A stretch of 11,321 bases of DNA from JBBIJH01 sp037446075. Its GTDB lineage: Bacteria > Bacteroidota > Ignavibacteria > UBA10030 > JAHEZR01. Every line of letters begins with the position of its first letter. The stretch's first letter is position 1. This document shows positions 6,110-11,321 of this stretch, one piece after another. Below the pieces are notes generated by a model. That model searched no databases and had not been told where the DNA came from. It worked only from the letters and a program-made list of their open reading frames with translations. The DNA is taken from assembly GCA_037446075.1 (NCBI GenBank), contig JBBIJH010000080.1, forward strand, positions 1-11,321. Reading direction: 5' to 3'. Made by a program: the position numbers and the translations under genes.

Positions 6110-7192
6110 GTGAAAGCTTGGAAAGTGGTTGTCTCGCTCCTTGTTCTTAGTCTTGTTGCCGTCGCACAAACGCACACAGTTCCACGGAACATCATCCTCA
6201 TGATTGGTGACGGGATGGGGGTGAGCCATGTGACGGCGGCGAGAACGTACAAAGGTACTCTGGAATTGGAAAAGTTTAAGAACCTTGGTTTGGTACTCAC
6301 GCACCCCGGTCGTAAGAACTACGTCATCGAGTCTGCAGAGGCAGCGACGGCGTTCAGCACCGGAGTAAAGTCCTTCAGCGGAGCAATCGGAGTTGGATCT
6401 GATTCGTCCAGAGTGGAGACGGTGCTTGAGAGAGCGAAGAAGAGGGGAAAGAAAACGGGCATTGTCGTCGTGTGCAGCATAACTCATGCGACTCCGGCGG
6501 CTTTCCTCGCGCACGTGCCGTCCCGAAAAATGGAGCTTGAGATTGCTGAACAGATTGCATCGAGCGAAGCTGATTTGTTGCTCGGGAGCGGTTGGGGCTG
6601 GTTCATGCCCATAAATCTCGGAGGAAGAAGAAAAGATGGCAGAAACCTGATTCAGGAGATGATGAAGAAGGGATACACATATGTCTCGACGTATTCATCC
6701 TTCCGTTCGCTCAATTTGGGGCAAGCGAAGAAGCTCTTAGGCCTCTTTGCCGAGAACCACGTAGGAAACGCGCAGACCCGGAAGCCATCCTTGCGGGAGA
6801 TGACAAAGACAGCGCTGGAGTTCTTGTCACGCCAGAAAAGCCATTTCTTCTTGATGGTCGAGGGCTCGCAAATCGATTGGGCAGCACACGATAACAAATC
6901 GGACCAGATTATGATCGAGACCGCAGATTTTGATGACGCAGTCGGTGAGGTGGTCCGGTTTGCGGAGAAGGACGGTCACACTCTTGTCATCGTTACCGCG
7001 GACCACGAGACTGGAGGTTATGCCCTCAATGGAGGTTCACTCGCTGAAAGAAGAGTCATGGGTGCCTTTACGACTTCTGACCACACGGGGGCAATGGTTC
7101 CGCTCTTTGCCATGGGGCCCGGAGCTGATCGGCTTACTGGAATCGTGGACAACACAACCGTAGGACGCGTACTGTTGGAGTATCTGAAATAA
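6110..7192 (+). CDS. phoA: Secreted alkaline phosphatase (PhoA family)
   Basis: Phosphomonoesterase with two zinc sites and one magnesium site that releases phosphate from organic esters outside the cytoplasm. From GTG 6110 the protein has 360 residues. Its first 19 form a Sec signal peptide (MKAWK, hydrophobic core, cleavage probably after AVA). Every key E. coli ligand has a counterpart: Asp34 (GDGMG; Asp51), nucleophile Ser75 (Ser102), Thr128 (HATPAA; Thr155), Arg139 (VPSRK; Arg166), Glu241, Asp246 and His250 (VEGSQIDWAAH; Glu322, Asp327, His331), Asp288 and His289 (TADHETGG; Asp369, His370) and His315 (SDHTG; His412). E. coli Asp153 and Lys328 are His126 and Trp247 here, as in the cold-active TAB5 enzyme. 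The residue before the nucleophile is Glu instead of Asp101, which is uncommon. The protein is shorter than E. coli PhoA (about 450), mainly in peripheral insertions. No promoter or Pho box was recognised upstream. Confidence 0.94.
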   Translation: MKAWKVVVSLLVLSLVAVAQTHTVPRNIILMIGDGMGVSHVTAARTYKGTLELEKFKNLGLVLTHPGRKNYVIESAEAATAFSTGVKSFSGAIGVGSDSSRVETVLERAKKRGKKTGIVVVCSITHATPAAFLAHVPSRKMELEIAEQIASSEADLLLGSGWGWFMPINLGGRRKDGRNLIQEMMKKGYTYVSTYSSFRSLNLGQAKKLLGLFAENHVGNAQTRKPSLREMTKTALEFLSRQKSHFFLMVEGSQIDWAAHDNKSDQIMIETADFDDAVGEVVRFAEKDGHTLVIVTADHETGGYALNGGSLAERRVMGAFTTSDHTGAMVPLFAMGPGADRLTGIVDNTTVGRVLLEYLK

Positions 7193-7352
7193 GCTTGCCT
7201 CCACGACAGCCGGATACAAACTCAGTAACCGAAGTGTACTCTGTATTGAACCCATCAGAGCGTATCCATTCTAGGTTGAGGTAGGTTTTAGCGCTTTCTT
7301 GTTTAGCTCGCCAGGGCCCTTCCGCTTTTGTCCTTCTCGCGGCAGATTTTTC

Positions 7353-7383
7353 TTGACTTTCAATTTACGTGAAGATATATTTG
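7353..7383 (+). promoter_or_regulatory. Predicted promoter for the lytic transglycosylase gene (TTGACT-17-TATATTTG)
   Basis: TTGACT (7353-7358) and TATATTTG (7376-7383) are 17 bases apart. The second box is an exact match to the Bacteroidota TAnnTTTG element. Transcription would start near 7388-7390, giving a leader of about 35 bases ending in the AGGGG SD (7416-7420) before ATG 7425. The remaining sequence between 7193 and 7352 holds nothing I can recognise. Confidence 0.65.
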
Positions 7384-7424
7384 CCGACAAGACCGTAGCA
7401 CGAACGAGCAACATTAGGGGGAAA

Positions 7425-9575
7425 ATGCTCAGGGACTTGCCTCTTCGCCTCACGCTCATTGGTGTAGTCGCCTCGCTTGTTTCCTGTACCAGCTCTCAGC
7501 CAAGCGGCGCCCCTTCGTCCACATCCTCAGATTTACCGGACTCAGTCCCGTCAGTGGTTTCCGATGTAGTCACGACTTATGAGATCATCAAGGATCCTCC
7601 AGCTTCAGATTCCCTCATGCCCAATGGAAACGGGACATCTGGGGACAAACTGGAACAGGCACGTCGCCACTATCTGCTCGCACTCCAGGCGCAAAGCGCT
7701 CAAGATTCGACGCTTTCCGCGCGAGAGTTCGAGAAGGCAATTGACATTCTCCTGGACTTGAGTGAAGATTTGGAGGTCTCCAAAGGCGCCGAGTATAGTG
7801 ACCTACGTCGCGCCGTCATTGAGGACTACGAAAAGTACATTACCTCGATCGACCGGCTCAGCCCGGAGAGTTCTGTTTTTGCTCTTCGAGAAAAACTGAT
7901 CAACGAGGTCGACTCCATTGATGTCAGCAACGCCATTGTACCCGCCGAAGTCCCCGTCAAGACTCAGATTCCATTAGTCCTGAATTATCTGGTGGAAAAG
8001 AACATTGTCTTTTTCCAGCAGAAAGGGCGCGCCCACTTTGAACGCTGGCTGCAGCTTTCCGGCAAGTATTTTCCATTGATGAAGAGAGTCTTCCAGGCTG
8101 AAGGCGTGCCGGAGGAACTGGTTTATCTGTCAATGATCGAGAGTGGATTGAACCCTTTGGCCCGCTCGTGGGCGAAGGCTGTCGGTTTATGGCAGTTCGT
8201 CCGAGGGACGGGACGACTGTACGATCTGCAAGTAAACTTCTGGCTGGATGAACGCCGTGACTTTGAAAAGGCAACGTACGCTGCAGCACGCCATCTTAAA
8301 GACCTCTTTAACCGATTCGGTGATTGGTATCTGGCACTCGCCGCCTACAATGCTGGCCCCCTTCGTATCGAGAGCGCCATCAACCGCGGTAGGACGAATG
8401 ACTTCTGGAGTTTGCGGAGACATCTACCACGCGAAACGAGAAACTATGTTCCGCAATTCATCGCCGTTGCATTGATGGGCATGAGACCGATGGATTTTGG
8501 ATTTGCACATGTGGAGACATTCGACAGCCAACAGTTCGACACTGTGAGAATTCGAGGTAGTGTTGATCTAAAGGTGCTCGCTCGATGTGCGGAGACAGAC
8601 GTGGAGACGCTCAAAGAACTCAATCCTGAACTCTTACAGCCTTATACTCCACATAGTTCTCAAGGATACAGGCTCCGCATCCCTCGGGGGCGAGGCGAGA
8701 TTTTTGCAGCAAACTTCAAGAGGGTTCCGGATTCGCAAAAGCGGAATTGGGCCGTTCATCAAGTAAAGCGTGGCGAGACACTGCGAGGAATTGCAAGGAG
8801 GTACGGTGTTCCGATTGCCGCCTTATCGGAGATCAACCGGCTTTCCGATCCAAGAAAGCTCTCTATCGGGAAGAATCTCCTCATCCCGATACCCTGGGAG
8901 AGAACGGCCCCGAGTGAAGCATCTTTCGCAGGAGCGAGGAAGTCGAAGGGAACAGCGCTGAGGCCTCCCGGGGACCGGACGAAAGTTCTTCATCGAGTTG
9001 AAAAAGGAGAAACCCTGAGTAAGATCGCGGGGATTTATTCGGTACGCATGAGCGATCTCCGGAACTGGAACAACATCGGATATGGGAGCGTAATCCACGA
9101 AGGGGAAACCCTCGCCGTTTGGGTGAGCCGGGACACGGCTGTGCTCGCTGCTAATATGGTTCCAACTGAAGAAGCTCGAACGGGCGGAGAAGCTGCAGCC
9201 TCATCTGAGCAGACTGGCTCAGGAAATTTTGATCCAGCTCCAAGAACCGTGCAGTCAACCCACCACGTGAAATCGGGGGAGAATCTCTGGAAAATCGCTC
9301 AGAGGTATGGTGTGACGGTTCAAGAGTTGAAGGATTGGAACAACCTGAAATCGGACGAGCTAAGCGTTGGCCAGAGACTGGCCATCCGTCAGCTATCTCT
9401 CTCACTGGAGAGAGGCGGAAGCTCTGGAGAGCCTGAACGCTATATCGTGAAGGAGGGAGATACACTGTGGGGGATATCCCGGAGGTTTGGTGTTGATCTG
9501 TCAAGTCTCCGCCGTTTGAACCCGCATACCGAGCGAGGGATCCATCCTGGGGATGCCCTGCTGATACCACGGTAG
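7425..9575 (+). CDS. mltD: MltD-type membrane-bound lytic transglycosylase with LysM repeats (lipoprotein)
   Basis: Cleaves peptidoglycan glycan strands between MurNAc and GlcNAc, leaving 1,6-anhydro ends, for wall growth and turnover. The 716-residue protein begins with a lipoprotein signal whose lipobox is LVSC (Cys21), so it should be lipid-anchored in the envelope. Residues 35-70 are Ser/Pro-rich linker. Residues 75-160 are helical and charged (REFEKAIDILLDLSE). The SLT domain covers about 215-345, with catalytic Glu239 in SMIESGLNP, AVGLWQF and ALAAYNAGP. A degenerate LysM-like module (about 372-420) and four clear LysM domains (about 443-488, 522-567, 613-654 and 672-716) follow, giving strong murein binding. 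The frame is open upstream to 7299, but ATG 7425 is chosen for its AGGGG SD, the predicted promoter at 7353-7383 and the intact lipobox. It converges with the ABC genes after 20 bases. Confidence 0.93.
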   Translation: MLRDLPLRLTLIGVVASLVSCTSSQPSGAPSSTSSDLPDSVPSVVSDVVTTYEIIKDPPASDSLMPNGNGTSGDKLEQARRHYLLALQAQSAQDSTLSAREFEKAIDILLDLSEDLEVSKGAEYSDLRRAVIEDYEKYITSIDRLSPESSVFALREKLINEVDSIDVSNAIVPAEVPVKTQIPLVLNYLVEKNIVFFQQKGRAHFERWLQLSGKYFPLMKRVFQAEGVPEELVYLSMIESGLNPLARSWAKAVGLWQFVRGTGRLYDLQVNFWLDERRDFEKATYAAARHLKDLFNRFGDWYLALAAYNAGPLRIESAINRGRTNDFWSLRRHLPRETRNYVPQFIAVALMGMRPMDFGFAHVETFDSQQFDTVRIRGSVDLKVLARCAETDVETLKELNPELLQPYTPHSSQGYRLRIPRGRGEIFAANFKRVPDSQKRNWAVHQVKRGETLRGIARRYGVPIAALSEINRLSDPRKLSIGKNLLIPIPWERTAPSEASFAGARKSKGTALRPPGDRTKVLHRVEKGETLSKIAGIYSVRMSDLRNWNNIGYGSVIHEGETLAVWVSRDTAVLAANMVPTEEARTGGEAAASSEQTGSGNFDPAPRTVQSTHHVKSGENLWKIAQRYGVTVQELKDWNNLKSDELSVGQRLAIRQLSLSLERGGSSGEPERYIVKEGDTLWGISRRFGVDLSSLRRLNPHTERGIHPGDALLIPR

Positions 9576-9604
9576 CGATCCTACCAACTACTAGCCTAGT
9601 TTTT
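9571..9604 (+). terminator. Weak possible terminator at the convergent gene ends
   Basis: Two small hairpins stand side by side: GGTAG (9571-9575) with CTACC (9581-9585), and AACTA (9586-9590) with TAGTT (9597-9601), running into five T residues (9600-9604). The second stem is only 5 bp and A/T-rich. The position, between genes meeting head-on, favours a terminator, but the structure is poor. Confidence 0.3.
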
Positions 9605-10393
9605 CTCGGCCCGGTGATTGTTGCGGGGCGGAGTCTGTACAAGCGTCGCCTGAAGAATCCGTCGAGTGTACGGGTGCCGCGGTTGTTGAAGTAGGATCCT
9701 TGCTGCGGCTTGCTCCACAATGACTCCTTCGTGCAAGACTGCGATCGAATCACACACGAGGGAGGATGTCAGTATATCATGCGAGATATAAAGGATAGCC
9801 ATCGCGGTCTGCTTCTGCAAAGCGACGACCATTTTCAGGATCTGAATTTGGGTGAGCGAGTCGAGGGCCGAGGTTGGCTCATCGAGAATCAACAGTTGAG
9901 GAGATACGGAAAGCGCCCTCGCAAGTGCCACCCTTTGTCGTTGACCTCCACTAAGTTGATGCGGATATCTGACTAAGACATCTTCAGGAAGACCGACCAT
10001 AGATATGAACTTTGTGATAGCCTCCTCAATGAGGCGATCGTCTTTTTCTGGCACTCCTTCCACGAGCGACTCTCTTACGGTCAGTCGAGGGTCGAGGGAT
10101 GCGGCATGATTTTGGAAAAGGAGTTGAATCTTTGGGCCGAGGGCCTTTCGGCTTTTTGTCTCCGGATAGAGGTTTAGGCCGCGAAAGTTGATCGTACCAC
10201 CGCATGGCTCGTAAATTCCCGCCAGGCATTTTGCGATCGTCGTTTTCCCACTCCCGCTCTCACCGATCAGTCCAAGTGTAGATCCCGCATCGAGTGAGAA
10301 GCTTACGCTTCTGAGGATTTCTTTCCTCCTTTTGCAAAGAAGAAAGCGCTTGTCGATCGAAAAGCGAAGGTTGCTCACTTCCAGTAGGGACAT
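9596..10393 (-). CDS. Peptide/nickel-type ABC importer ATPase (DppF/OppF/NikE-like)
   Basis: Cytoplasmic nucleotide-binding subunit of a binding-protein-dependent importer for di- or oligopeptides or nickel, paired with the adjacent DppD-like ATPase. All ATPase motifs are intact in its 265 residues: Walker A GESGSGKTT (44-52), Q-loop Gln94 (LLFQNH), signature LSGGQRQR (147-154), Walker B LLILDEPTSALD (about 167-178) and switch His205 (YISHD). The HPYTRRIL motif near residue 242 begins the C-terminal oligopeptide-transporter extension, which is cut short here as in NikE-length proteins. The start is supported by GAGGAG six bases upstream on the - strand and a 19-base overlap with the preceding ATPase gene, indicating translational coupling. 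Permease and binding-protein genes are not in the window, so the substrate is open. Confidence 0.93.
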   Translation of the reverse strand: MSLLEVSNLRFSIDKRFLLCKRRKEILRSVSFSLDAGSTLGLIGESGSGKTTIAKCLAGIYEPCGGTINFRGLNLYPETKSRKALGPKIQLLFQNHAASLDPRLTVRESLVEGVPEKDDRLIEEAITKFISMVGLPEDVLVRYPHQLSGGQRQRVALARALSVSPQLLILDEPTSALDSLTQIQILKMVVALQKQTAMAILYISHDILTSSLVCDSIAVLHEGVIVEQAAARILLQQPRHPYTRRILQATLVQTPPRNNHRAEKN

Positions 10394-11321
10394 CGAACAC
10401 TCCTCATTTCTCTTACGGAGATCAGTGCGGGCTCCTCAATCCGGCAATCATCCTGAACTTTGAAGCACCTGGGGCTGAACTTGCAACCCGCCGGGAGATC
10501 ATCCACACTTGGAATTGTTCCGGGTACTGTTGGCATGTGCGGCAGAGAAGATTCGGTGCTTGGCATAGATTCCACGAGTAGCCATGAGTACGGGTGGAAT
10601 GGCTCTTTGAAGAATTCCTCTGCCTGTGCCATCTCGACTATCCGGCCTGCATATAGAACGGCAACTCTATCAGCGTATTGCCGCGCGAGCGACAGGTCAT
10701 GGGTGATGAGGAACAATCCCATCTCACCTTCTTCACAGAGGTTCCTCAGGAGATCAAGAATCTGAATCCGCATACTGGCGTCTACCGCACTCGTAGGTTC
10801 GTCAGCAATGAGTAACCTTGGGTTCGGCGCGATCGCCATCGCGATGAGAATGCGTTGGAGGGTCCCGACACTCAGTTGGTGTGGGTAGCACGAGAGGACT
10901 TCGGCTGGTTGCTCTACCCCAACTCGGGCAAGGAGGCCTTCGATGAAATCGTCATGCGATCTGGGTCTGGGATCCATTGCCGGCGGAAATCGAGAGGCCG
11001 CGAGCCGGAATTGAGTCCCGATCTGCAACGTAGGGTTGAGAGCGGAGGCAGGCTCTTGAAAAATATACCGAATCCGGCTCCACGTCACGGAGAAGCTCAG
11101 CGCCAAGTTGCAAGAGGTCATAACCCTCGAAACGGACCTCGCCGGTAATCCTGATGTTTGACCTCGACGGAAACAGCTTGGTCAACGCCCTGGCGAGTGT
11201 TGTCTTCCCGCTGCCGCTCTCCCCGACAAGGATAAGCGTCTCCCTCTCCTGTAGCGAAAACGATATCTCATGGAGAAGATTCAGGGGCTTTCCCATCTGG
11301 TCGACCGACAAGTTCAGATTC
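10375..11321 (-). pseudogene. Peptide/nickel-type ABC importer ATPase (DppD/OppD-like), frameshifted; 5' end outside window
   Basis: Partner ATPase of the downstream DppF-like subunit, about 315 codons visible. The N-terminal part, open from the window edge, has Walker A GESGSGKTT and runs to GAELLRDV near 11081. The continuation (RIRYIFQEPASALNP, Q-loop) is in another frame. The two join only if one base near 11069-11083 is removed or two are added. After the shift the frame is good to the stop: Walker B LLIADEPTSAVD, switch His in LITHD, and the oligopeptide C-terminal domain (PGTIPSVDDLPAGCKFSPRC) with four cysteines, a pattern that binds a 4Fe-4S cluster in some OppD proteins. The ABC signature is abnormal: LSVGTLQR where LSGGxxQR is expected. 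An assembly error is possible, but shift plus damaged signature also fits early gene decay. Its stop overlaps the next start by 19 bases. Confidence 0.8.

Noticed and set aside
7193..7352. Terminator or small gene between alkaline phosphatase and the transglycosylase
   Set aside because: I found only short imperfect pairings and the AGGGCCCT palindrome, and no frame with both a start signal and a recognisable product.
7299..7424. Longer N-terminus for the lytic transglycosylase
   Set aside because: It would start upstream of the predicted promoter and bury the lipoprotein signal peptide 42 residues inside the protein. ATG 7425 has an SD sequence and a proper lipobox.
11060..11090. Programmed frameshift in the DppD-like gene
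   Set aside because: No slippery run, stop codon or downstream structure typical of programmed shifting is visible at the junction, and no such mechanism is known for this family.
10375..11121. Separate short ATPase gene starting at the internal ATG 11121 (- strand)
   Set aside because: It would lack Walker A, and its first residues are out-of-frame translation of the DppD-like gene. It is the second half of a frameshifted gene.

Overview
The window looks like a stretch of chromosome from a bacterium of the Bacteroidota/Chlorobiota/Ignavibacteria (FCB) side of the tree. Three lines support this, none decisive. Three promoter-like sequences end in a TAnnTT(T/G)G-type -10 box like that of Bacteroidota. 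Several starts have no Shine-Dalgarno (SD) sequence. The large MltD-like lipoprotein has a coiled N-terminal region like those of that group. Base composition is balanced. The content is housekeeping plus nutrient scavenging; I see no phage, transposon, CRISPR or defence genes and no RNA genes.

Layout. Seven intact genes and one gene cut by the left edge lie on the + strand from 1 to 9575. They are: the C-terminal part of a GH3 beta-glycosidase carrying a PA14 domain (1-1104); mnmA (tRNA 2-thiolation), mgsA (methylglyoxal synthase) and a DUF423 membrane protein, closely spaced behind one promoter (1161-3187); a propionyl-CoA carboxylase-type carboxyltransferase with its own promoter, followed 31 bases later by a geranylgeranyl-reductase-like flavoprotein (3236-5992); a secreted alkaline phosphatase (6110-7192); and an MltD-type lytic transglycosylase lipoprotein with tandem LysM domains (7425-9575). 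Two genes on the - strand converge on these: the two ATPase subunits of a peptide/nickel-type ABC importer (9596-11321). The upstream one is frameshifted and also has an abnormal ABC signature.

How they fit together. The secreted or envelope proteins (glycosidase, alkaline phosphatase, peptide-type ABC importer, murein transglycosylase) suggest a heterotroph feeding on polymers and organic phosphate. MgsA and the acyl-CoA carboxylase belong to central carbon metabolism. Nothing shows that they act as one pathway.

The least ordinary features are small. (i) A degenerate 7-bp repeat array exactly fills the gap between the carboxylase and flavoprotein genes and supplies the latter's ribosome-binding site and start codon. 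(ii) Three promoters share the same 17-bp spacer; one lies so close to mnmA that its transcript would be almost leaderless. (iii) The ABC ATPase has both a frameshift and a damaged signature motif. I found no clear evidence of a wholly new multi-gene system.
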